From NCBI RefSeq assembly GCF_900155615.1, contig NZ_FUHT01000004.1:124001-188000 (forward strand): a stretch of DNA of 64,000 nucleotides. Direction: 5' to 3'. This DNA comes from Massiliimalia massiliensis (lineage in GTDB: Bacteria > Bacillota > Clostridia > Oscillospirales > Ruminococcaceae). The position numbers were made by a program, and so were the translations under genes. Of this stretch, positions 55,614 through 64,000 are shown piece after piece. How positions within the stretch are numbered: the stretch's first letter is position 1; the number at the start of each line of letters is the position of its first letter. The notes beneath the pieces are model-generated. The model searched no databases. It saw only the letters and a program-made list of their open reading frames with translations, and was not told the DNA's origin.

Positions 55614-56888
55614 TTATCTGGATTCGGAATAGGTGCTCCCGCTAAGCGAGGATTCTATCTGCATTAGGCGGTTATATTTCCCGACATGTTCAAATCCCGT
55701 GGGCGCGCCTGCAAGGATTTGATCCGCGCCGATCGCAACGGCGAGGTCGGAGAGGAACGTATCGCCGGTTTCACCGTCATATTGGGAAAGCACAAGTTCC
55801 ATGCCAGCCTTGCGGACGGCAGAGGCGGCTTCAAGAATTTCGCTCAGCGTCCCGATCTGGCTCGGCTTTATTAAAACCGCGTTGACTACCTTAGCTGAGA
55901 TTCCCTGCTGTATCCGTTCGATCCTGGAAGCAAACAGGTCGTTCCCGATGACCCGGAGGGAATTGCCAAGCTGTGAAGTAAGCTCCTGGAAGCCGGCAAA
56001 GTCCTCCTCTGCAAGAGGATCGATCAGAGCGGAGACTGGATACTGGGATGCCAAATCCGTCCAATATTTTATTAAATCGGCCTGGGTAATTTTTTTCTGC
56101 TGTTTGGGAAAAATATAATGTCCGTTCTTGTACCACCCGCTGGCTTTTGCCCGGCAGGTAAGCGTTACATCATAATTCGGCTGATATCCGGCATTCTGAA
56201 CCGCTTTCATAATTAAGCCGAGCATCTGCCCGTCATCGCCCTGATCCGGCATATATTCGCCGTGGATTCCTGTTGCGGAGGAAAAGCCTTCCTGCCTTAA
56301 AAGACGTCCAAGCTCGATAAAAACATCGGCCGCCAGCTTCAGCGCTTCTGAAAAGGATTTGGCGGATACCGGGAGCATCAGGATTTCTGCAAGCTCCATC
56401 TGATTTTTCGAAGAATTCCCGCCGCTGATCAGGCTGATTAAAGGCGCGGGCAATCTGTTGGCGTTGATTCCGCCAAGATAACGGTAAAGCTCCGTCCCGC
56501 AGCACTTTGCAGCAGCTTTTGCACAGGCGAGAGAAACCGCCAGCATGGTGTTTACTCCAAGCTTGGATTTGTTGGGAGTGCCGTCCAGCAGGGATAGCTT
56601 GCGGTCTATGGTCCACTGATCGGTACAGTCTTCTCCCAGAAGCGCTTCCCGGATCGGCGTATTGATCTGGTTTATTGCAGCGGTAACGCCCTGACCGTGG
56701 TAATCCGGCAGGTGGTCGCGCAGCTCGCAGGCTTCAAAGGTGCAGCCGGAGGTTCCGGATGGAGAAGAGGCGGAAGCCGATAGTCCATTTTTCAGGATCA
56801 CCTGTGCCTCTATGGTCGGGACTCCCCGGGAATCCAGTATCTGTCTCCCATGAATAGCCTGTATAGTCGTTTGCTGAATTGGTTTCAT
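55614..56888 (-). CDS. enolase-like protein with lost catalytic residues
   Basis: 424 residues along the whole enolase fold (ATG 56888; ILDSRGVPTIEAQV, PSGTSGC, LDGTPNKSKLGVN, VLIKPSQIGTLSEI, GKYNRLM). Compared by eye with E. coli enolase: acid/base Glu209 (GDEGG) is now His in GIHGE; metal ligand Asp246 is Arg (in LTCRAKAS); metal ligand Glu290 is Ile (ALIDPLAE); only the third ligand position, Asp317 (GNDLF), is kept; SHRSGE is SQYDGE; the loop GGEHADN is GGNSSKN; Lys341 and Lys392 equivalents remain. Catalysis of 2-phosphoglycerate dehydration therefore looks impossible. A pseudoenzyme with a binding or structural role, or a changed activity, is inferred. Confidence 0.8.
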   Translation of the reverse strand: MKPIQQTTIQAIHGRQILDSRGVPTIEAQVILKNGLSASASSPSGTSGCTFEACELRDHLPDYHGQGVTAAINQINTPIREALLGEDCTDQWTIDRKLSLLDGTPNKSKLGVNTMLAVSLACAKAAAKCCGTELYRYLGGINANRLPAPLISLISGGNSSKNQMELAEILMLPVSAKSFSEALKLAADVFIELGRLLRQEGFSSATGIHGEYMPDQGDDGQMLGLIMKAVQNAGYQPNYDVTLTCRAKASGWYKNGHYIFPKQQKKITQADLIKYWTDLASQYPVSALIDPLAEEDFAGFQELTSQLGNSLRVIGNDLFASRIERIQQGISAKVVNAVLIKPSQIGTLSEILEAASAVRKAGMELVLSQYDGETGDTFLSDLAVAIGADQILAGAPTGFEHVGKYNRLMQIESSLSGSTYSESR

Positions 56889-57126
56889 TGTATCTTCAGT
56901 ACCTTTGCACTGCAAAGGTCTCCTTTCTTTGGAATGAGTACTGGCTCTGCGGCTTAAGCTTTCCATTGTAAAGAGGGATATATCTATTTTTAGGATGAAT
57001 AAAAATTCGTGTTTTATGCGCGGCACACGGAGAATAATGTCCCTATTTTCGCACACAATACTATTGCGATATCTCTGAGTATATTGCAATCAACTGCGGA
57101 AAAATGACCGCAATGGGAGGATATTT

Positions 57127-57426
57127 ATGAAAAAATGGAAATTTTTAGCCATGGCCTTGTCACTTAGCTTGTTATTTACCGCCTGCAGCTCCAGCAAGGA
57201 TGATAAAAACACTTCGTCCGTAAACAGCAACGGCGCTGTTGAAGATGTGGTAAGCGGTGTTGAAAGCGGAGTCAATGACGTGGTGAGCGGCGTGGAAAAC
57301 GGTGTCAACGACGTCATCAGCGGCACAGAAAGCGCTGTCGATGACCTGACTGATAACAACAGCAGTGAAGTTAACAGCGAAAACACTTCTAAAACCGGCG
57401 ATCTGCCGGCTATGGAAAGCCTTTGA
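57127..57426 (+). pseudogene. N-terminal part of pdaA-like gene, ended by in-frame TGA
   Basis: 99 codons from a good start (GGGAGG site): lipoprotein signal MKKWKFLAMALSLSLLFTACSS with lipobox cysteine, then a spacer rich in Val/Ser/Gly-Asn-Asp (three repeats of about 12 residues, VVSGVESGVND-like). A TGA at 57424 stops it. The same frame stays open downstream and runs into the deacetylase domain, so this is one gene broken by a stop. The stop might be suppressed, or be a base error. Confidence 0.65.
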
Positions 57427-57459
57427 AATGTCAGCGTAGATGAAAATGCGCTGCAGTCC

Positions 57460-58140
57460 TTGGAAAATCAGACCAAAGGTTGGGGACAGGGCAAAGATGT
57501 GGACGATGCAAATCGTCCCACATCTTGTTTGACATTCCAGCAGAAATATGAAAAATATGACGCTTATTTTATTGGTGAAAACCAAAAGAATGTCTACTTA
57601 ACCTTTGACGAAGGATATGAAAATGGATATACGGAAAAAATTCTCGATGTGCTGAAAGAGAAAAACTGCCCCGCAGTGTTCTTTGTCACCATGCCGTACG
57701 TTAAGGAAAACCCGGATTTGATCAGGAGGATGATTGATGAAGGGCATGTAGTGGGGAACCACACCGTGAACCACCCGTCTATGCCGAGTGTCTCCGTTTC
57801 TGAGGCCAAGGAGGAGATTGCGGGGCTGCATGATTATGTTCTGCAAAACTTCAATTATCAAATGACATTGTTCCGTCCGCCGAGAGGCGAATGGTCTGAA
57901 AGAACTCTCGCCCTGACACAGCAGCTTGGGTATTCTTCGGTATTCTGGAGCTTTGCTTACCGTGATTGGCTGACAGACGACCAGCCGGCACAAAGTACCG
58001 CGCTGCAGAAAACAGTAGCCTCGGCCCATAACGGAGCCATCTATCTGCTGCATGCAGTTTCATCTACTAATACGGCGATCCTGGGCGACTTTATCGACGG
58101 AGTCCGGGTGCAAGGGTATGCCTTTGGCAGGCTTGGATAA
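57460..58140 (+). CDS. pdaA: PdaA-type polysaccharide deacetylase domain
   Basis: Catalytic NodB domain of a muramic-acid de-N-acetylase used for spore cortex delta-lactam. Motifs: YLTFDEGYENGYTEKILD, GNHTVNHPSMP, LFRPPRGEWSE, SSVFWSFAYRDW and YLLHAVS, following PdaA of Bacillus in detail. It is in frame with the lipoprotein part (57127-57426) and separated by a single TGA; the reading frame opens at 57427 and the first ATG is 57460, without a ribosome site. If no read-through occurs the domain would lack its export signal. Target compartment: forespore outer surface. Confidence 0.8.
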   Translation: MENQTKGWGQGKDVDDANRPTSCLTFQQKYEKYDAYFIGENQKNVYLTFDEGYENGYTEKILDVLKEKNCPAVFFVTMPYVKENPDLIRRMIDEGHVVGNHTVNHPSMPSVSVSEAKEEIAGLHDYVLQNFNYQMTLFRPPRGEWSERTLALTQQLGYSSVFWSFAYRDWLTDDQPAQSTALQKTVASAHNGAIYLLHAVSSTNTAILGDFIDGVRVQGYAFGRLG

Positions 58141-58180
58141 AAAAATAGAAGCAGATCAACCGACCTGCTTCTATTTTTTT
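58141..58180. terminator. terminator shared by pdaA and the XRE gene
   Basis: AAAAATAGAAGCAG and CTGCTTCTATTTTT with a ten-base loop; the stop codon of the convergent regulator is in the right arm. Confidence 0.85.
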
Positions 58181-58857
58181 ATAATATTTTCGCTGTTTTT
58201 AATTAAATTCAGGAGAGAGGAATTAAGCTGGGGATAGTTTTTTTGGAGCGTTTGAGAGGAGATGGAAAGGGTTTCGCGATCCAGCTTTTTCTCCTTTTTA
58301 TTATCTCCGTTTTCCATAATCCATCTCAGGTTTGCCTCGCATTTGATCAGGTTGGAGGTGATCATCTGGGAAGAGATATTTTGCGGGACAGTGAATAGAT
58401 TGCTTTCATTTTTCGGGTTAATGCTGTAAAGCATCCGGAACATATGGTACACGCTCAGCATCAGATAATTAGACACTTCTGTTGTCAGATCGTTATGATC
58501 AAACTGCTGAAGCAGATCAAATGTGATCGCCAGGGAATTGACGATCAGTTTTTTATTCAGCACCGGCATAATACTTCCCTTGGCCAGCTTGTTATCCGGC
58601 ACAGCATCTGGATCGGGCAGATCATCTACCGAGAGGGTGGCGCCTGTCCGCTCCGGAGAACGCCCTAGCAGGTAATCACAGGAAACACCATAAAAATCAG
58701 CAGTCCGAACTACGAAATCCAAACCGCACTCCCGAATCCCCTTTTCATAGTGCGAAAGAAGAGCTTGAGAAATATTCAATTCTGCTGCAGCTTGCTTTTG
58801 GCTAATCCCACGCTCTTTCCGAAGAAGGGTCAAAATTCTCGGGAAGTCGCTGTTCAT
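58171..58857 (-). CDS. XRE family transcriptional regulator
   Basis: 228 residues. Helix-turn-helix at 5-65 (LLRKERGISQKQAAAELNISQALLSHYE), a Pro/Asp-rich linker and a helical C-terminal domain of about 150 residues with no catalytic motif. The family is common in Oscillospiraceae; function unknown. Good promoter upstream. Confidence 0.85.
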   Translation of the reverse strand: MNSDFPRILTLLRKERGISQKQAAAELNISQALLSHYEKGIRECGLDFVVRTADFYGVSCDYLLGRSPERTGATLSVDDLPDPDAVPDNKLAKGSIMPVLNKKLIVNSLAITFDLLQQFDHNDLTTEVSNYLMLSVYHMFRMLYSINPKNESNLFTVPQNISSQMITSNLIKCEANLRWIMENGDNKKEKKLDRETLSISSQTLQKNYPQLNSSLLNLIKNSENIIKK

Positions 58858-58896
58858 GGTGTCTCGCCTCCTTTAAGAAAGATTAACACATAGTAA

Positions 58897-58925
58897 ATTA
58901 TATTATAACTGATACAATTTGTAAA
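58897..58925 (-). promoter_or_regulatory. sigma-A promoter of the XRE gene
   Basis: TTTACA (58925-58920), 17-base spacer, TATAAT (58902-58897) on the minus strand. Confidence 0.75.
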
Positions 58926-58968
58926 GACGTTTTGCGGAAAAAAAGCAGTTTTTGTCGATAAAATTCTA

Positions 58969-58981
58969 CCTAAATTTTAGG
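58969..58981. promoter_or_regulatory. 13-bp palindrome between divergent genes
   Basis: CCTAAATTTTAGG, 6-1-6 symmetry, about 45 bases upstream of the XRE -35 and about 115 bases upstream of the phosphatase gene. Possible operator. Confidence 0.35.
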
Positions 58982-59096
58982 CATTTGCAACAAAAAAGAG
59001 CTTATTTACAAAAAAAACACCAATTGATCCCCACTATCCAGTATAATAAAAAAGAATTTATACATGGCAAGAAAAAAGAATCGGGGGATATTTTTC

Positions 59097-59780
59097 ATGA
59101 GAACTTACCGCATTTACCTAATCCGGCACGGCCTTACATCCGCTAACCTAGGAGGGCGTTACGTCGGTGTGACCGATATCCCTCTTTGCAGCGAGGGGAA
59201 GGCGCATTTGAAGGAGCTGGCGGAAAAATATGAGTACCCTAATGTGGGCATCGTCTACTCCAGCCCGTTGGGACGCTGTGTTGAGACGGCGCAAATCCTG
59301 TATCCTGACATGGAGCCGCAGACAGTGGAGAAGCTCAAAGAATATAATTTTGGAATCTACGAAAACCAATCAGTAGAGGATTTGAAAAACGACCCGCAGT
59401 TCTTGCGGTGGCTGTCTACGAACATGGCTGAATCTCCGGAGGGCGGGGAAAATATGATGGAATTCGGCGGCCGGATTAAAGAGGGATTGCATGAAATCAT
59501 CTTGGACATGATGAAAAAGAAAATTTCCGACGCAGCCGTTGTGACACACGGCGGCGTCATGATGGCGCTGCTTTCTATGTGCGGAATTCCGACCCGCAGC
59601 GCGGCCCAGTGGTCGGCGGATAATGGGAAAGGGTATTCTATTTTGGTAAACGCCTCTCTGTGGGGCGATTCCCAGCGGTTTGAAATTTGCGACAAGCTGC
59701 CTTATGGAATGGATGAGGTGGCCGTTTCCAGGCTGTACCATTTTATTGACGTACCGGAATCCCGGACAGAAAAACCGTAA
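59097..59780 (+). CDS. histidine phosphatase (phosphoglycerate mutase superfamily)
   Basis: 227 residues with catalytic LIRHGLTSAN (RHG) and the second histidine in VTHGG. ATG 59097 follows GGGGGATA. Could be an alpha-ribazole phosphatase-like or general phosphatase; substrate not deducible. Divergent from the XRE gene and upstream of a membrane protein. Confidence 0.88.
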   Translation: MRTYRIYLIRHGLTSANLGGRYVGVTDIPLCSEGKAHLKELAEKYEYPNVGIVYSSPLGRCVETAQILYPDMEPQTVEKLKEYNFGIYENQSVEDLKNDPQFLRWLSTNMAESPEGGENMMEFGGRIKEGLHEIILDMMKKKISDAAVVTHGGVMMALLSMCGIPTRSAAQWSADNGKGYSILVNASLWGDSQRFEICDKLPYGMDEVAVSRLYHFIDVPESRTEKP

Positions 59781-59898
59781 AAATACCGGGAATCAGTCGG
59801 TTTGAGTTGACATCAGGGATAGGCTCTGATAAAATAAATTAGATAAGGGTATTTCTGCTTTGTGGTAGAAGTCTCTTTGGAAAAGGAACGATGTAAAA

Positions 59899-60696
59899 AT
59901 GGATGAAAACAAAAGCTTATTCCAAAAGGGCTTTTTTGTTTTAAAAAACCATGTGACGCGGATGATTGCGCTCTCCATGAGCATGATTGCCCTTTTGTTT
60001 CTTTTCGTTTTATTTGCCAAATTAATTGGGCTGAATTATCAGATCCGTTGGGTGGCATTTTGGAAAACAGAATACCTATTTACCAAGGAATGGCTTTTCG
60101 CGGTGCTCTGGGTGCTTTTAGGCTGTTTGGTGTGCCTGCCCTTTGAACTGGGAGCGCGGAGATGGTTTTATTCTGTCTGTGCTGGGCAGGAACAGTCTCT
60201 CGGAATTATTTTCTGTTATTTTGAGGATTTTCGAAGCTATGTCACGGTGCTCTGGTTCCGGCTGATGCTGAATGTGAGAAAACTGTTTTGGTACCTGGTG
60301 TGCCTGCTGCCGAGCTTCCTGATCAAAATGGTTCTGGATCATCCGGTTTCCAATAGCAGTCCTGTTATCGGTACCCTTTACGGTACAATGTATGTCCTGT
60401 GGGTGGTGGCCTTGGCCGCAGGGCTATTGGGCGGATTCTATTTCAATTTGAAGTATTTTCTCTCCTATTATCTGTGGTTTGAATCTCCGGAAATTAGCCC
60501 GATGGAAGCAGTGCGCATCTCGGTCAGCAGAATGAAAGGAAAACGGAAGCAGGCATTCGTTGCCTATGTCGCCGTCCTGCCTTTGCTGCTTTTATGTGTA
60601 TTCGTATTTCCGATTCTGGCGTTTCTCCCTTCCAGCTATGTGCTGCTGTCGGTTCAGGCCAATGAAATGATAAGTTCTCATCAAAAGGACGTGTAG
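59899..60696 (+). CDS. multi-pass membrane protein, DUF975-like
   Basis: 265 residues with about six membrane helices (near 23-45, 70-90, 115-140, 155-185, 225-245). The RMKGKRKQAFVAYVAVLPL segment resembles the cytoplasmic Arg/Gly-Lys turn of DUF975 proteins. No known function. It ends four bases before proB, so it may be co-transcribed with proBA. Confidence 0.65.
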   Translation: MDENKSLFQKGFFVLKNHVTRMIALSMSMIALLFLFVLFAKLIGLNYQIRWVAFWKTEYLFTKEWLFAVLWVLLGCLVCLPFELGARRWFYSVCAGQEQSLGIIFCYFEDFRSYVTVLWFRLMLNVRKLFWYLVCLLPSFLIKMVLDHPVSNSSPVIGTLYGTMYVLWVVALAAGLLGGFYFNLKYFLSYYLWFESPEISPMEAVRISVSRMKGKRKQAFVAYVAVLPLLLLCVFVFPILAFLPSSYVLLSVQANEMISSHQKDV

Positions 60697-60700
60697 AGTA

Positions 60701-61492
60701 GTGTCAGTATTAAAAAATGCAAAGAGGGTTGTCATCAAGGTTGGAACCTCCTCTTTAACCTATCCCACCGGGGCGCTGAACTTCCGGCGGATTGAACATT
60801 TGGTTAAAGTGCTTTCCGACCTCAAGAACGCAGGGAAGGAAATTATTCTGGTTTCCTCCGGGGCAATCGGCGTTGGGGTCGGCGAGCTGGGACTGCCGGA
60901 GCGTCCGAAGGACACGCCGACAAAGCAGGCGTGCGCGGCAGTCGGCCAGTGCGAATTGATGTACATCTATGATAAGCTCTTTGCAGAATACCATCACAAG
61001 GTGGCGCAGGTGTTGCTGACGCGGGACACCATAAAGGACGAATACCGCAAGACAAATGTTACCAATACTTTCCAGAGGCTTTTGGAGCTGGGGATTGTGC
61101 CGGTTGTCAATGAAAATGATACCGTCGCAGTAGAGGAAATCGAGTTTGGGGACAATGATACCCTGTCTGCAATTGTTGGAAGCCTGTGCCGTACTGATTT
61201 GCTGATCGTTCTGTCTGATATAGACGGGCTATATGATAAAGATCCGCGCCAGTATAAGGACGCGAAGCTGATCCATTTTGTGGATAAGATCACTGACGAG
61301 ATCCGTGCGCTTGCCGGCGGAAAGGGCTCCGCCTTTGGAACCGGAGGAATGGTCACTAAGCTGAACGCCGCAGAACTGGCAAATCAGTATGGATTTCCGA
61401 TGATGATCCTTAACGGCTTAAAACCGGAAGGGCTATATGATCTCTATGATGGAAAAGAAGTCGGAACATTGTTTGATATTACGAGGAAGTAA
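60701..61492 (+). CDS. proB: glutamate 5-kinase
   Basis: 263 residues, amino-acid-kinase fold (VVIKVGTSSLT, VSSGAIGVGVGEL, NENDTVAVEEIEFGDNDTLSA, LSDIDGLYDKDP). First step of proline synthesis. The C-terminal PUA domain of many ProB proteins is absent, as in short-form kinases. GTG start. Confidence 0.95.
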   Translation: MSVLKNAKRVVIKVGTSSLTYPTGALNFRRIEHLVKVLSDLKNAGKEIILVSSGAIGVGVGELGLPERPKDTPTKQACAAVGQCELMYIYDKLFAEYHHKVAQVLLTRDTIKDEYRKTNVTNTFQRLLELGIVPVVNENDTVAVEEIEFGDNDTLSAIVGSLCRTDLLIVLSDIDGLYDKDPRQYKDAKLIHFVDKITDEIRALAGGKGSAFGTGGMVTKLNAAELANQYGFPMMILNGLKPEGLYDLYDGKEVGTLFDITRK

Positions 61493-61522
61493 CCGTAACA
61501 ATGGAAAAGGGAGGTTTGGAAG

Positions 61523-62773
61523 ATGAATTCTGAACTGATAGCGCTGGGAAGCCGGGCTAAAAAGGCGGCGGCTTCACTTGCGGTTGTGTCAACTGCGCAG
61601 AAAAACAGGGCGCTGCTATCAATTGCAGATCTTTTGGAGCAGAAAAGCGGACAGATATTAGAAAATAACAGGATTGATATTGAAAATGCCGGGGCAAATG
61701 GGATCGCGGAAGTGATGATTGACCGTCTGCGCCTGACAGAGGAGCGGATCGCCGCCATCGCGGATTCTGTCCGGAAGGTTGTGGATTTAGATGACCCGGT
61801 TGGCGTAGTGGACAACGGAAAGACGATGCCAAACGGGCTTTCGATCCTCTGCAAGCGAGTGCCCTTGGGCGTTGTAGGGATGATTTATGAATCCCGTCCC
61901 AATGTGACGGTTGATGCCGCTGTGCTCTGCTTAAAGGCCTCTAATGCTGTCATTTTACGCGGAGGCAAAGAGGCGTTCCGCACCAACGCGGTACTGGTAG
62001 AGCTCATGCGCGAGGCTGTCGAGCGGGAGGGGCTTGACTGTAATGTGATCAATCTCCTTACCGACCTGTCTCGTGAGGCTTCCACCCAGATGATGAAAAT
62101 GAACGGCTATCTGGATGTTTTGATTCCGCGCGGAGGCGCAGGGCTGATTCAGGCGGTGGTACAGAATGCGACTGTGCCGGTCATTGAGACGGGAACCGGC
62201 AACTGCCACGTCTATGTTGACGCTTCGGCTGACCTTGAAATGGCAGTCAGGATTGTGGATAATGCCAAAACAAGCCGGCCTTCAGTCTGCAATGCCTGCG
62301 AGAGCCTGGTGGTTCATAAGGCAGTGGCGGAGAAGTTTTTGCCGATGATGGCGAAGGCATTTGAAGCGCCTCATGTAGAGATGTATGGTTGCGGGGAAAC
62401 CCGCCGGATATTGGGCGACGGAATTCTTCCGGCAACTGAAAAGGAATATGCGGAAGAATTTTTGGATTACAAGATTTCAGTGCGGGTGGTTGAGAATTTT
62501 AACCAGGCCGTAGAACATATTAACCGTTATACAACCCATCATTCTGACTGTATTGTTACCAATGATTTTCAGAATGCACAGGAATTTACTGCCAGAATAG
62601 ACTCGGCGGCAGTCTATGTGAACGCCTCCACCCGTTATACAGACGGCGGGGAATTTGGTCTGGGCGCTGAAATAGGGATTTCAACCCAAAAGCTCCATGC
62701 AAGGGGGCCGATGGGTCTGAGAGACTTGACAACCGTGAAATATATCGTGACTGGAAATGGTCAGATCAGATAA
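61523..62773 (+). CDS. proA: glutamate-5-semialdehyde dehydrogenase
   Basis: 416 residues. Aldehyde-dehydrogenase-fold reductase with the catalytic Cys in SRPSVCNACESL (about residue 255) and NVTVDAAVLCLKASNAVILRGG. Second step of proline synthesis, 30 bases after proB; ribosome site GGGAGG. Confidence 0.96.
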   Translation: MNSELIALGSRAKKAAASLAVVSTAQKNRALLSIADLLEQKSGQILENNRIDIENAGANGIAEVMIDRLRLTEERIAAIADSVRKVVDLDDPVGVVDNGKTMPNGLSILCKRVPLGVVGMIYESRPNVTVDAAVLCLKASNAVILRGGKEAFRTNAVLVELMREAVEREGLDCNVINLLTDLSREASTQMMKMNGYLDVLIPRGGAGLIQAVVQNATVPVIETGTGNCHVYVDASADLEMAVRIVDNAKTSRPSVCNACESLVVHKAVAEKFLPMMAKAFEAPHVEMYGCGETRRILGDGILPATEKEYAEEFLDYKISVRVVENFNQAVEHINRYTTHHSDCIVTNDFQNAQEFTARIDSAAVYVNASTRYTDGGEFGLGAEIGISTQKLHARGPMGLRDLTTVKYIVTGNGQIR

Positions 62774-62791
62774 AAATTACAGGAGGCAGTT

Positions 62792-64000
62792 ATGTCAGTT
62801 TTTGGAAAAGATGCAGATGGGCTTTTCAACCAGGATTCAAACAACCGAACCGATGGCGGGATGAGCATGGATGAAATCGATCGGCTGCTGGATCAGGATG
62901 AATTGGACCGGCTGTTGAATGACGATGATGTTGCCACATTTATTGATTCGGAAAATTTTAAAGAATTATTGGATGCCGAAGACCTTGATGATATTCTGAA
63001 CGTCTATCGGAAAAGTGAACCGGCTCAGACGGCGTCTGAGGTGGATGAAGCTTCTGTCCCGGAAAGGAAAACGGAGGAGCTTCCGCCGGAACCGAAACCG
63101 GAACCGGACATACAGGCTGCGTCTCCGGCACCGGCAGAACCAGCTAAACCGGTGGGGAAAAAGTCGGATTTATCCTTTACGGCGGAGTTCCCGGCACAAA
63201 GCAGGCCGAAAGCAGAACCGCCTAAATACCAAGAGCGGTTTCAGTCCTTTACTGTTGAGCTGAACCGTTCAGAGGTAGAAGAGCTGGCAAAAAAACAAGC
63301 TCAGCAGCAGGCCGCTGTAAAGGCCAAGGCAGAGGCGGAAAGGGCTGAGAAAGAGGAACCGGCTGCTGTTCAGCCGGAGGCGTCTGCCGAAGCAGGCCAT
63401 CGTGAGCAAGAGGCGCCACAGCCGAAGCCGGAACAGCCTGCACCAGAAAAGACGGCTGAAGAAAAAAAGCCGTTATTTGATGATGTATTTGGAATTCCGA
63501 TTCCTCAGGAGAAGCATCAGGAAGTGCAAAAGCCTGTGGAGGAGTCCCGAAAAGAGCCTGCAGAGGAGCTGCCTGCTCAGCCGCAGGAGGAACCAAAGCG
63601 TGACTGGAATCTGAATGATGAACTGGATATTGACGCTTTGATCCGGGAAATTGAGGAGGAATCCAAAGCCTATGGTTTTGGAAGCATTCTTTCCCAGCCA
63701 GAGAGAAAACAGGAGACGGAAAGCCCTGCGGCGCCGGATGAGAAGATCCAGCCAGAGCCAACAATAAGCCAGCCTGCTGTGGAAACGCCGGCGGACGATA
63801 CCGGGCTGAAGGCTTCGGCGCCGGAAGAACCGAGAAAACCGGAGCCAGTACCGGTTAAAGAGGCGGAAAAGGCCGGGGAGCCTGTGGTGGCTGAACCGGA
63901 AGCGCGCAAAAAGGTAACAGTACAGGATACGACCTTTGAGATTGATATTCCAAAAGAGGAGATCAAGGAAAACGCGCCTGCTGGGACATTTGAAATTAGT
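62792..64000 (+). CDS. acidic, Pro/Glu-rich protein, 3' end beyond window
   Basis: Open reading frame of 403 codons from ATG 62792 (AGGAGGCAG site) to the window end, 18 bases after proA. The first 70 residues are acidic helical (MDEIDRLLDQDELDRLLNDDD, with LLD/LLN repeats); then long disordered stretches of Pro, Glu, Ala and Lys with short islands such as PLFDDVFGIPIPQE and LNDELDIDALIREIEEE. No domain recognised so far. It could be the disordered lead of a larger protein; similar islands suggest protein-binding motifs. Function unknown. Confidence 0.75.
   Translation, partial: MSVFGKDADGLFNQDSNNRTDGGMSMDEIDRLLDQDELDRLLNDDDVATFIDSENFKELLDAEDLDDILNVYRKSEPAQTASEVDEASVPERKTEELPPEPKPEPDIQAASPAPAEPAKPVGKKSDLSFTAEFPAQSRPKAEPPKYQERFQSFTVELNRSEVEELAKKQAQQQAAVKAKAEAERAEKEEPAAVQPEASAEAGHREQEAPQPKPEQPAPEKTAEEKKPLFDDVFGIPIPQEKHQEVQKPVEESRKEPAEELPAQPQEEPKRDWNLNDELDIDALIREIEEESKAYGFGSILSQPERKQETESPAAPDEKIQPEPTISQPAVETPADDTGLKASAPEEPRKPEPVPVKEAEKAGEPVVAEPEARKKVTVQDTTFEIDIPKEEIKENAPAGTFEIS

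Noticed and set aside
57060-57115. Sigma-F/G-type promoter before pdaA (GTATA then GGAAAAATGA)
   Set aside because: The spacer is about 14 bases, shorter than the usual, and both halves are loose matches; too weak to annotate.
57424-57426. Selenocysteine insertion at the pdaA TGA
   Set aside because: The position is a low-conservation spacer between signal and catalytic domain, and no selenocysteine hairpin was recognised after it; a nonsense change is simpler.

Overview
The window looks like a chromosome segment of an anaerobic, endospore-forming Firmicute of class Clostridia, most likely an Oscillospiraceae/Ruminococcaceae-type gut bacterium. Evidence: dipicolinate synthase genes, spoVG, a PdaA-type cortex deacetylase, rubrerythrin, a MurE with the meso-diaminopimelate motif, strong AGGAGG ribosome sites, TTG/GTG starts and UroD-like and EFR1-type proteins. 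The family assignment is inference; no rRNA is present.

Layout. 1-5.1 kb: an ABC-2 efflux operon (ATPase, two permeases) divergent from a NarL/LytS-type histidine kinase and response regulator, the usual arrangement of peptide- or drug-responsive pumps. 5.4-13.0 kb: a decayed binding-protein-dependent sugar transporter (MalF-like and MalG-like permease remnants) split by a three-gene restriction-modification cassette (winged-helix protein, large type III-like Mod, helicase-nuclease Res) that has its own strong promoter and terminator. 13.2-16.4 kb: a UroD-family protein divergent from an AraC regulator, then a flavodoxin/ferredoxin protein. 16.5-19.5 kb: remains of a mobile element (large serine recombinase, RepA_N fragment, Cys-rich VLP protein, inverted repeats) with no relaxase.

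19.9-32.8 kb is an accessory transport island: a TetR regulator with a pair of ABC half-transporters, then a seven-gene operon (second ABC pair, ECF S, T and fused A components, a DtxR-type metal repressor, a winged-helix regulator) divergent from an AraC regulator. Three copies of an inverted repeat of the form GGTTAG-N6-CTAAC lie in the three promoter regions. I read this as a metal-controlled uptake system, perhaps for a metallophore, with a layout like YbtPQ/YbtA.

33-41 kb: XRE/zinc-ribbon regulator, PAS-GGDEF diguanylate cyclase, tRNA-Pro(GGG), rubrerythrin, Cdd1-like protein, AraC regulator, murC, spoVG, dpaB, dpaA. 41-55.5 kb: the division/cell-wall (dcw) cluster mraZ-rsmH-ftsL-PBP-murE-murF-mraY-ftsW-murG-murA-ftsQ-ftsZ, lacking murD and ftsA at their usual places, with MraZ boxes at the promoter. 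55.6-64 kb: an enolase paralogue that has lost catalytic residues, a pdaA gene broken by an in-frame TGA, an XRE regulator, a histidine phosphatase, a membrane protein, proB, proA and the start of a long acidic Pro/Glu-rich protein.

Start codons were adjusted by ribosome binding sites where possible. Functions rest on motif recognition by eye, not on database searches.
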